Program-made: the position numbers and the translations under genes | Notes under the pieces: model-generated | The model's input: the letters and a program-made list of their open reading frames with translations, nothing else | What the model was told of the DNA's origin: nothing | Database searches by the model: none | NCBI RefSeq assembly: GCF_029784155.1 | Contig: NC_073691.1 | Location: 95,035,617 to 95,099,616, forward strand | DNA: 64,000 nucleotides | Direction: 5' to 3' | DNA from: Uranotaenia lowii | Lineage: Eukaryota; Arthropoda; Insecta; Diptera; Culicidae | Part shown: positions 1 through 9,296 of the stretch, piece after piece | Position numbering within the stretch: position 1 is the first letter of the stretch | How the letters are laid out: each line of letters starts with the position of its first letter

Positions 1-386
1 GGTACGCCGCCAACAACGTGCAGGTGGTTCCCAAGGACAAGAACCCTCCCAACACGCTAGAGCTCCGCCCAATTGAGAAATACTGGGCTATTGTCAAGCG
101 GAACCTAAAGAAGACCAAAAAAACTGGTAAGGACGAGCAACAGTTCAAGGCAAACTGGCTTTCTGCGGCAAAAAGGTGGACAAGGTAGCTGTACAAAATC
201 TGATGGCAGGGGTTAAGCGAAAGGCCCGGCAATACGGATTTGGAAAAGCGAAAGCCTAACTGGATATTTTTCCTGAATTTTATACTAATTAAACATGAAA
301 AAGAAATTTAATTTGATTTTTTAAATAAACGATTTCACCGATTTAAACGCGTTTTCCCTTGACCAAATTTTGACCGTATCACTCTT
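1..386 (+). pseudogene. 3' end of a DD37E Tc1/mariner element (C-terminal transposase plus right terminal repeat)
   Basis: The first 190 bases encode the C-terminal part of a Tc1/mariner transposase, including the ELRPIEKYWAIVK block whose E is the third catalytic acidic residue. The frame then breaks at about 167-172, where one A appears to be missing from a run of As. The continuation (VQNLMAG, then a basic tail) lies in another frame up to about 258. The right terminal repeat (ACCAAATTTTGACCGTATCA) ends at 386 and is followed by TA, the usual Tc1/mariner target. The sequence is close to the element at 19577-24320 in the opposite orientation, so both belong to one family. The 5' part lies outside the window. 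The break implies an inactive copy. Confidence 0.9.
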
Positions 387-779
387 TAAATCTCTTTGAT
401 TACATTTTGTTACATACGACGTAATGAAAGCTCACGCGAGATTTATTTTTCCTTTCCTTTGCAATAAAAGATTTAAAAGATTCAAAAACACATTTCAAGG
501 CTTTTACAAATAAATATTTCCTAGCATAAGTTTTTTTAAAAATACGATTCGCATGATCGCACCAACAAAAAAAAATCGAATAAAATTGATGTTAGCAGTG
601 TTGCAAACCTTATCTGCTTATATGGGCCTTTGAGATTTATTTCCCCTTATTTTTTGGGAATAAATGGATCGATTTCATCACCAAATCACATTATTTATTG
701 AGTTTTTAAGCATTTTAAGTAAATTTAGCATTAATTTTAAGATTATACTTTGATTTATTTCATGTAGCTGACCATAAAA
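387..779. other. A+T-rich intergenic DNA without a recognisable gene
   Basis: No reading frame of note and no repeat structure was recognised between the DD37E end and the CRE-type hairpin. Confidence 0.5.
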
Positions 780-847
780 TTTCGTGACGTCACAACGCTT
801 TGCAAAACCCTGCTTTAAAAAAAATGGCGCGTTGTGACGTCACGAAA
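780..847. repeat. Perfect 19-bp inverted repeat centred on TGACGTCA motifs
   Basis: The arms TTTCGTGACGTCACAACGC (780-798) and its exact reverse complement (829-847) are separated by 30 bases. Each arm contains the self-complementary octamer TGACGTCA, the consensus CRE/ATF site. A third, one-mismatch copy of the right arm lies at 1012-1030 (GACGGCAC instead of GACGTCAC). The arrangement fits the end of a small inverted-repeat element or a regulatory cluster. The sequence alone does not decide which. Confidence 0.75.
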
Positions 848-1039
848 CTGAATCGCTCTAAAATAAATTGAATCCAAAATTTGAATAAATCAAAAACAGC
901 GATTTGTTGGTTGTAATGAGTCGATACTTTCCTGAAATTTTCATAACGTTTGATCGAATAGAAGAGCAGAAAAATGCGGTGTGGTAAAAAAAACTGAAAA
1001 ATGGAAAAAGAGGCGCGTTGTGACGGCACGATTTCTTCA

Positions 1040-1500
1040 GCTTGTATTTTGTGAACTTTTTGTTCTATAAAATACGTTTGGTTTCAACTTGCAGAGAATT
1101 AAATTTTTATAAAAAATTATAATTTTTTTCAATGTGCGATGAAAGAGCATTCCACAGACACCTAGGCAAGAAAAAGTCGGCAGCCTAGTAAAAGTTTTGT
1201 TTTTATGGAACCCTCATTAAGGTGCCCGAAGCTCACCCAACCGGAAATATTGCGGTGTCCCAGATTTTCCAACCATCCGGTGTGAACAAAAAAGGTGTCG
1301 GCTTTGGGCAGTTTTCCTAATGCTTGATTGGATGTTATGCCTACTTTTGACAGCTCGTTGAATTTACCTTCAAGTTGATGCAGATATTTTGTCACACTAT
1401 TGCAAGATAGTTAAAAAAAAGTTTACGATCGCCAATGAAACTTCCTAAAAAAGGGTCAACTTTGTAAGTCGGAATGTTCGAAATTTTGTCTGTCGAAATA
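1040..1500. other. Intergenic, no supported gene
   Basis: A minus-strand open frame at 1162-1395 has no recognisable domain and no splice support. Nothing else stands out. Confidence 0.4.
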
Positions 1501-2039
1501 ACGTCATTTATTTCAATCTTCGTTTAGCAACAGATGCCAAACCTCTTAAGCTTATCCATTCAACACTGATACTAACCATTACTGTGAAGGTAGTAAAGTA
1601 ACTCACCCTATACTGGCTGGAAATGTTCTCATTGTTTCCGAACACACCGACGCAAGACGGAAACAGCTGAACAAACTCATTTGCAAGGGATCCTAAAGTA
1701 AGCCGGAAACATGATTTAGCGATAACGATAAACGTCCGGATTAATAAAACTGTCTGCTTGCATTTAAAATCAATCATTCCCTTGTTGGGCTGTTTCTGAT
1801 TGGCATTCTAATCTCGAAGATTAACGATCCATTAGGATGGCATCGGAGGAGCCTAGAACAGGTTGTCGAGTTTTAATTAAAATATCCTTCATTACGGTTG
1901 CCATTAATGCAGTATTGACAATTTCCTCGTCCATGCTTTGCTGGGGTGCAATATGAAACTTGCTTTCGTTACATTGAAGAACCTGTATAAGAATTGAATT
2001 TCTGCGAACAACATGACGGCTTTGAATTTAAAAGTTTAT

Positions 2040-2510
2040 TGTAGATTCTAATGAATACTCTTACAACTTTTAAAGCATAAAATGAATAATCCCACACCCT
2101 CACAAGCGACTCAAATATCATTTTATGATTTACGACGAGCTTCCTTAATTGGGCTTCGTCAGTAAAGCCGTGTAGAGTTGCCCGAACATCGGTGTCGTCC
2201 CATTCAGAGATTATTCGAAACGTATAAAACGGATCTGGTGGCAGATTTTTGTTTTTCTCCGTCTGGTCGAGACTATAAAATAAAAATAAACTCTCTGGAG
2301 ATTATCGAAACCGAACGAGGTTAAAAACAAAATCGTATCGTTGATGGTGTACGTACTCTCAATTCGGATAGCAGCTTTCATGGCAGACGATTCAGTGGAA
2401 AAACGCGAAATCAAACATCTGATGACAATCGTTAGGATCATAATCGGAAAAATGATTTTTATTCCGCGTCCTCCCACAGACTGTGAATAGTATCTAGAAC
2501 AGCATGACAT
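2040..2510 (-). pseudogene. Candidate multi-exon coding remnant, minus strand, family not recognised
   Basis: On the minus strand an open frame beginning near 2510 contains a hydrophobic stretch (IIFPIMILTIVI) that could be a membrane segment. It runs to about 2355. There a GTAC-type donor, a short A/T-rich interval of about 80 bases and a TTTTATAG acceptor at 2270-2277 would fit a typical small insect intron. The downstream frame (2269 to about 2115) reads DPFYTFRIISEWDDTDVRA and then a charged amphipathic stretch, reaching a good GTGAGG donor near 2109-2104. The composition would fit a piece of a chemoreceptor-like membrane protein, but no diagnostic motif was found. Possible continuation exons at 1990-1500 have stops or poor acceptors. 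Equally possible: a decayed gene, or chance open frames. Low confidence. Confidence 0.25.
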
Positions 2511-2519
2511 TTTTCTCGA

Positions 2520-3039
2520 ATGAAGTGTAGATTTATTTATTACAAAAAAAAGTAAAAAAAAAACTCTTTTTCAGGACTATCGGATTAACTATCTTAATGT
2601 ATCTTGAAATTTTTAGATTTTTCATTTTTATTATTGTAATGTTTAGTTTATTTGTCTATCTATTTATATGAACATCGTCTAAAGATTCAAGTAGATGAAT
2701 GGTGATGAAGTTAACTAAAAGTTTTAGAACGTGTATTCTTTTGGATGATCCAAGCCCATCCAAAAAAGGCCGGAAACAGCATCGAAATTCTACAAGTTAA
2801 ATTTCATTGAGAATAATTGTTTGTAATATTTTTTATCTTTTAACTAGCTGATTCCATACGAACTCCATTTCGCTTACAATTTAGAATATGTAATGAACAG
2901 TTTGAATGAATGTCAATTTACAGGCATTTTCCAGATCGAATTCCGAATGCATTTTTAATCGATAATTGCAAAAATGTTGAACACGTTATATGTACGTTTA
3001 CTTTTTCTGTCGTTTGCTACTAAAGTCTGTTCACATAGA
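2520..3039. other. Intergenic, no gene seen
   Basis: A+T-rich DNA between the weak coding candidate and the hAT element; no motif or long frame was recognised. Confidence 0.4.
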
Positions 3040-3047
3040 ATCTGGTC

Positions 3048-4573
3048 CAGTGGTTTTCAAACTTTTTTCACCCACCGCCCTCTTTTGCAAAATTTTTAAG
3101 CTCAACGCCCCCCTGGGCAATTTTTTTAAAAATCTAAAAAAAAATCTTTTTTTTTTTTAATTTTAAAAATGGTTGATTTTGATTTAATAATGCTTCATAT
3201 TTCAAATTTTATTTCTTTTTTATCAGATTTTTAGAATTTTATTCACATACAATTTTGTTTGAAGGAAAAATGCGAATTTTCGAAAAAAATATAGAAAATT
3301 ACCAGACATAACGACTTTAAACCGTGTTTTTTTTTAAAGTAAGCTTTTTTGCACTAATACCCTTTTGGCTCCAAGGTAAGGTTGCCAGATTTCCCGGATT
3401 TATCCGGGTTTGCTCGGATATTTCATACAAAATATGGGAACAGTCCGGTCCGGTCCGGTTACCCGGATTACATTAATATGTACCCGGATTTTGCCCGGAT
3501 TAATTCACATTTTTTTGGAAATCAAACAAAAAAATCAAATTGTGTAAAAAAAAATAACAATATGCTTCCAAAACGAATATCATGAATGGTTTTTTAGAAT
3601 CCTTGAATACATTTTAAAATCTGTCTATAAAATTTGATCAAAATATTTTTTTTCCTAGATTTTTTTTGAGTGATTTCTGGGTTTTGACAAAATTTGCCCG
3701 GATATTGCCCGGATTATATGGATTTTCCGGCCCGAATACGTGTCGGAAAATTGCTTCAAACCTCTAGTAAACACTTAACTCTATGTAAATATCCTGGACA
3801 AATATTTAACTGATTGATTAGTTTGTTTTGATATCAAATCATATCTTTCATATCTTTCTAATCAAATCTTGAATTTTGGTAAAAAAAAATTCTATATTAA
3901 TTTACATTATTGAATAAAAATGAATTACTGTCAAGCCGGTGAAATAACCTAAAGAATAGTTAGGCAGCATTCAAGGATCTTAACATTTAAATAAGATTCT
4001 AATAACTAAATTCCGGGAAGGTTAGTGATAACCGAAGAGGTTAAAAGTGTATCCATGGCAAATAGCATAATAGATTTTTTGAATCAATTGAAATAAAGAT
4101 AAACAAATAACAACTTAAAATAAAAAAGTACTAACCTTTTTAAAATTCTTCCTTATTTTCTATCACCAAATCACATATTACGCCTTTTTACACTGATTTT
4201 TCGGATTTTTTTTCTGTTTAGCAGATTTTTTGAGACAATATATTTTGAAGATTGTCTAGCATTGTCATCAAAAAATAATATTTTTCAGTATAATCCAAAA
4301 TAATCTTAGAAAACAAGATCAAAATGCAAAAATACAAAAACTGTGAAAATTAAAAAAAAATTTCAGATACATTTTCATGGTTTTGCATCGAATCTACTCG
4401 TTGTTATTTCAAATCTACGTTGTTCTGTGATTGGTGAAATTGTGAATTACGACCTCATCGCCCTGAGCCCTGAGCCCTTCGAACGCCCCCCAAATTTTAA
4501 ATTGAGTTCACCGCCCCCTTGGAAGCTCTCAACGCCCCCAAGGGGGCGGTAGGGACCACTTTGAAAACCACTG
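3048..4573. mobile_element. Non-autonomous hAT element with 8-bp target duplication
   Basis: The termini are inverted (CAGTGGTTTTCAAACTT at the left; the reverse complement of a near-identical sequence at the right, ending CCACTG). Both sides are flanked by the direct repeat ATCTGGTC (3040-3047 and 4574-4581), the 8-bp duplication expected of hAT transposases. The subterminal parts carry CACCGCCC and CGCCCCC repeats. At 1526 bp it holds no transposase frame, so it would need an enzyme in trans. Inside, 3380-3760 is a block rich in CCCGGATT words that also occur at 51800-52190, suggesting a nested older repeat. Confidence 0.92.
3380..3760. repeat. CCCGGATT-rich block inside the hAT element
   Basis: Repeated words TTGCCAGATT, CCCGGAT and TTGCCCGGAT occur near both ends (3382-3500 and 3697-3745) in matching sense. 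A related block is at about 51800-52190. Termini and target duplication could not be fixed. Confidence 0.4.
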
Positions 4574-4684
4574 ATCTGGTCGGATAAAATAGATCATTTC
4601 TCCGCGAAGAAATAACGTACAACAAAAGTAAAAATGTCATTCTGTAGGGTTTTTATTGCACTTTAAGGAAAAAATACATAAAAA

Positions 4685-5702
4685 TCATTCGTCAGCTTTT
4701 CGGGTGAATTTTCGGACTTTTTTGTGATACCACCCATCATTTTCTGCACAGTCCTGCTGGTAACCTCATTCGCCATTTTGTTCCACCACTTTTCCATTTG
4801 AGCGGGTTTTTTTTCATGGTTCTGCCACATTTTTTCAGTTTGCCCTTAACTATTGCCCAATGTTTCTCGATGGGACGAAAATCCGGACGGTTTGGTGGAT
4901 TGATAATTTTTTCAACAAAATCGATCTTGTTCTCCTTATACCACTTAACGACATTCCGGCTGTAGTGGCAGCTTGCCAGGTCCGGCCAGAACTTCACCGG
5001 ACCTTTGTGGGACCGAATAAATGGCAAAACCCTCTTCTGGAGACATTCTTCTTTGTAAACATTTCCATTCATTGTGTCCCCAGTGATGAAAATCTTAGTC
5101 TTCTTCCCACAACTACAGATCCCTTGCCAAATCATCAACTTACGAGCAAATTTATCTGCAAAAACAAACTTGAATATACCCGCAACATTCCCTTTACCCT
5201 TTTAAATGTGTTACCGGGTATTTGTCCAAAATCCACTTTGACGTAAGTTTCGTCGTCCATCACAATGCATCCGTTGTACTTGGTCAACGCACTTTCTCGT
5301 ACAACTTCCTTGCCCTGGTTGTTGCCCTGGTTTCGGCAACCAGGTTTTGTTTCAGCGTCCTGTTGGGGTGTTTGCTTGCATGATACGACCGCAAGCCTTC
5401 TTGCAAACAAATTCGTCGAGCTGTGTTGTGGTTCGTCTTGAACTTTTTCGCCAAATCACGCAAGAAGATTCCAGGATTATTGTGAACTGATCGAATTACC
5501 TTTGCTCGCAGCTTCCGGTCATATGTTCCACTTTTACGCCTGGTTTGTTTTGCTCGATCCACCGTAGAGTCTCCCGGTAATGTTGCAGCACCGAATTTAC
5601 AGTCGATTTGGGATATTTCAGGAATTTCACGATCTTTACCCCTGACCACGTCGGTTTCTCTACGTGAGTGTGCAGAATTTTTTCTCGACTTTCGCGTTCC
5701 AT
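4685..5702 (-). pseudogene. DD37E Tc1/mariner transposase, second lineage, frameshifted
   Basis: On the minus strand the protein starts at 5702 (MERESREKILHT) and can be followed through several frames to a stop at 4685-4687, about 339 codons, normal for Tc1/mariner. In order it shows an N-terminal helix-turn-helix region, a second DNA-binding segment (RDLAKKFKTNHNTARRICLQ), the first catalytic block CIVMDDETYVKVD, the second block FWPDLASCHY and the third block FRPIEKHWAIVKGK. Thirty-seven residues separate the second D from the E, so this is a DD37E enzyme. Frame changes near 5650, 5410-5280 and 5140 show it is inactive. It differs clearly in sequence from the 19.6-24.3 kb copy, so it represents another subfamily. 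Clear terminal repeats were not found; AATAAAAACC occurs near 4650 (inverted) and near 5865 as a possible degenerate pair. Confidence 0.9.
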
Positions 5703-5879
5703 CGTTGATAATATTTAACTGACAGCTTCAATCTTGATTAAATTTTCACCACTAAGTAAACAAACCATCCGGATCAAAACACTGTCAATAGATTCGCGAT
5801 GTGACAACTAGGAGCGCTGCAGTAAATGAAAAGACGCGACCAGATTGTGAAACAGACTTTAATAAAAACCAGGTCTTAC

Positions 5880-6499
5880 ATTATTTGCACCTCGGGAAAG
5901 TGTGAATTTTGTGGCTTGGAGAAATTTATTAAACCCCTTTTTATACGGAGTTTAGCATTCAGAAGAATGTGAACCACAAAATACAATTGAGGCTGAAATT
6001 GGTTTCTCGAGGAATATTTCTATCAGCATAAAATTTGAAATGACATTAACTTTTTTTTATTAATCGAAATGATTAAGTGGATATTAGGTTTTCGTTTTTA
6101 ATTTGATATTAGAACAAAACAAAAAATGTTTGCAAGCGATAGTTTCAGGCTTTAATAGCTGAATGACATAAGAAATTTGTCTCAAATTATATTATGGCAG
6201 AGTTTGGGCTTTAGATTATTTGGGTGAACAAAGCTACCCCGAAACATAAAATCGTGTTTTTGATCGATTAGGTTTGATACTCCTTACCACAGTAAGTGTT
6301 TTAAAACTTTCAGGTGCTACCCCTTCGAGTATATTTCAAATTAATGTAAAAAGAAATCAAAGTTCCCGCAGTTCACGGTACTCAAGTTTTGGCAAAGCAA
6401 AGATTTGATTCGAGAAGATTATGGCTTTCAACTTCTATTGCTGAACTGATAATATAACCCCTGAAATTATGCACCAGTTCTGGCTTTTCTGAATGCTGT
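5880..6499. other. Intergenic, no gene seen
   Basis: A+T-rich sequence with no supported frame or repeat structure. Confidence 0.4.
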
Positions 6500-6501
6500 A
6501 A

Positions 6502-7497
6502 CCCAAGCAACCAAAAGTTCAAATATCACTTAAGGAACGAACTAATAAGTTCATATATAGCTGTACAAAAGTTCTGTGGTACTTTGTTGCTGTTCAAAAT
6601 GCTTTTTCGAGGTCCATGGAACTTCATTCTTTATCAAGTTCAGCCAATACTCAAAAAAAGCTTTAAAGTACTGTTTTGGTTGCTGTTTCTACTTTTTGGG
6701 AACTTTAAAGTTTGTATGAAGAAAACCAATCGACTTGTTACGTACTTCTCATTTTTTTCAAAATCAAGTAGCTATCAAAGGGTTGCAAGTCTTTTTGTAC
6801 AGCTCAATAGTTCGTAAAAAGTCTCTGTTGTACTATTTTGTAAACTTGAAAGTTTTTAATTAGTTCCAACGGGCGTTCAAAAGCAACTTCGTATAATAGA
6901 AACTTTGAAGTAGATTTAAAGGCTAAAATCTACTTTTTTCGAACTTCAACACGTGTTTGCATAAATAAACACATCGTTACTTGGGAAACAGCTATATGAA
7001 GTACACATTAAGTTCCGGAAGAACTTTTTAACAGCTTGAAAGTGGGAATTAAGTAGAAATAAAGAACCTGAAAGTCGTTTTAAAGAAAATCATCACATCG
7101 AGTAAAATCGTTGCCTACTCATGATGTTCATATAGGGCAACAAGTATGGATCTCGACTTTCAAGCGGTGAGCTCGGGTTCGAGGCTTGGTAAGAACATGT
7201 TTTTTAAATGTAATGTGAGTTTAGTAACAAATATGGTTGATTAATATGAATCAAATAAGCGGACTTGAGAAGGCAATTGAAGGAGCGAAAGAGTATTTTT
7301 TTCAATTTTTTATGCTGCTTATAAAGTGGATTTTGAAGCTGGTTAGAAGTTTTTTGGCGATTTATGCGAACTTTTTTTCAACTTTAAAGTTCGTTTAACT
7401 ACTTAAAAATTGAGCTGAAAAGTAGTTGTATTAGCATACTCGATTAAGCTGATTAAACCTGATAGAGGAATGTTATCCGAACTTTTGGTTGCTTGGG
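6502..7497. mobile_element. Inverted-repeat element with CCCAAGCAACCAAAAGTTC ends
   Basis: A perfect 19-bp terminal inverted repeat (6502-6520 and 7479-7497) bounds 996 bp. AA flanks both sides (6500-6501, 7498-7499), a possible 2-bp duplication. Internal AAGTTC/GAACTT words recur in both orientations. There is no transposase. The element at 17447-25723 has a similar end (CCCAAGTAAC) and the same AA flanks, and an isolated end occurs near 38158-38168 (TTGTTGCTTGGG). Superfamily not determined. Confidence 0.8.
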
Positions 7498-7554
7498 AAG
7501 CGTTCCTAATTTAAAACTTTTACAAATTATTGAAAATAAAACCCGTAAGGTTCT

Positions 7555-7613
7555 TTTATTACTATTATAATTATTATTATTATTATTGTTATTATTATTA
7601 TTATTTATCAATT
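7555..7613. repeat. (TAA)n-type tail / microsatellite of the LINE at 7.8-12.3 kb
   Basis: Imperfect TTA/ATT repeats. Read on the minus strand this is (AAT)n immediately 3' of the decayed LINE, so it is probably the LINE tail and not an independent microsatellite. Confidence 0.6.
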
Positions 7614-7779
7614 CTTGTAACGTAAGACGGGAGGGATGAATCATCCTAAGGGATGAAAATCCCGGAAAAACAAAAAAAAAAGTAGCGTTAGACAAAATCT
7701 TTTAATGTGTTACAATTTGGGATTGCTTTGATTTAAATTTCAATTTTAATTTTCTACGCTAAGTTTTTTAAGAACTTTC

Positions 7780-9296
7780 ATATCTATCTCTAACTATTCA
7801 ATATCCGATTGTTACCTAATTTATGCAAACCTTGTTAGTGAAGCTTTCCTGAATTCTGATTTAGATTTTATGGATTTAAGTTGGGTAGGAAGATTATTCC
7901 AGTTGGAGATGCCTCTAACGAGAAACGAGTTGTTGTAATAAACAAGTTGGGATAACAAAATTGGAGGTTCTGGAGTTCCTTACGGGAACAAATAATCTTT
8001 TAATATATTGCGGGCATCCTCTATTAATTATTCTATGGATTATAGCACAAGATCTATATTTATAAAAATTTTCAAATGGACAACCGATCAGCGTTTTTTG
8101 GAGGTGGGAAACACATGAAAATCTAGACAGATTGTAAACGTAACGAACGCATGAATTGAGCGCTACTCGAAGCCTATCGATGGTCCTAACCGAGCAATTG
8201 GAATAAACAAAATCTCCGTGAATGAATAGTGGATATATAAAGCATTTGAAAAGTTTTAACTTAGTGTCAACGTCGATATGCCTTGTGGTTAAGTTCAACT
8301 TCTTTAATGAGCCATAAATTTTGCCACATTATCTGTTGACTTGTCTGCTCCACGACAATTCATGGTCAAAAACAAGCCCAAGGTTTTCAGCATAAGTTGT
8401 AAAAATAATTGCGGTGTTTGCCAGGTATAGTGCAGGAGTTTCTGTACTCCTATTCGATCTGTTGAACGATAATGCTTTAGTTTTTGACGGGTTAATAGGT
8501 AAAAAATTTCAACTAGACCATTCCTCATTTTTTTTTAAAATCATAATTTATTTTGTCGCTAACAACATTCATTGGCATCAAATTATCAGAGCAGAAATAA
8601 ACTTGTACATCGTCTGCAAACATCTGAACGCTACAGTATTTTAAAACTGATGGTAAGTCGTTTATAAATATGGAAAATAGAATAGGGCCTAAAATTGAGC
8701 CTTGAGGTACTCCTGATTCAATAGGCGTTAGTTCCGAAAAGCATCCATCTGTAAAAACTGCCTGGGAACGTCCTAGGAGATATGATTTTATCATTTGAGC
8801 AGCAGGTCCAGAAAAAGGAAAGTGAGATATTAATTTTTGAACTAGCTTTTAGTGGGACACCCTATCAAAGGCTTTTGCAAAGTCTATGAGCAAAAGAATG
8901 GCACGTCCTTTTTAATCAAGAGTTAAGGCGATGTCATTGTGGACTTTCATTAAGGTAGTTTCGGTACTATGGTAAGCTCTAAAGCCGAATTGATTATTAC
9001 TAAGAAGATTATGTTGATTAATGAAGCTCGAAATTTGGTTCTTTATTAATTTTTCAAATACTTTTGAAACCGAACTCAGTAAGCTTATTGGTCTTAAGTT
9101 TGAAATACTATGGTTATTGGCTTTTTTGGGGATTGGAATCACCTTAACTTTTTTCCACTGAAATGGAAAATTAGATGTTCTGATTATTGTATTGAAAAGA
9201 TGATTGAGAATTGGAAGCAAGCTAGGAAGAACTATTTTGATAAGTTTTATGGGAATGTCATCGAGTCCAGTAGCATTGGATTGAATTGAAGCTACT
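7780..9296 (-). pseudogene. LINE ORF2 remnant: reverse transcriptase and C-terminal region
   Basis: Minus-strand frames give a non-LTR reverse transcriptase in order: VIPIPKKANNHSISNLRPIS with QFGFRAYHST (9220-8912), a LLIDFAKAFDRVS block, then GVPQGSILGPILFSIFINDL and the catalytic FADDVQVY (8794-8525), and a C-terminal region with YPLFIHGDFVYSN (8298-7915) ending in an ISNWNNLP motif. Frame changes and stops between these pieces (at about 8912, 8525 and 8300) make it a pseudogene. The motif set fits the Jockey/CR1 part of the LINE tree; I cannot fix the clade. The same element continues at 11628-12290 on the other side of a younger insertion at the codons for VASIQSN. A (TAA)n-like tail lies at 7555-7613. 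Confidence 0.88.
9282..9296. repeat. Target-site duplication, left copy (15 bp)
   Basis: TGAATTGAAGCTACT is repeated exactly at 11628-11642 and brackets the ORF1-only element. The duplicated DNA is LINE ORF2 coding sequence. Confidence 0.95.

Noticed and set aside
4573..5880. ATCTGGTC / CGACCAGATT as terminal repeats of the second DD37E element
   Set aside because: ATCTGGTC at 4574-4581 is the hAT target duplication, and the match at the other side is only about nine bases.
7140..7200. tRNA-like GGGTTCGAGGCTTGG segment
   Set aside because: A B-box resemblance only; no A box at the right distance and no cloverleaf.
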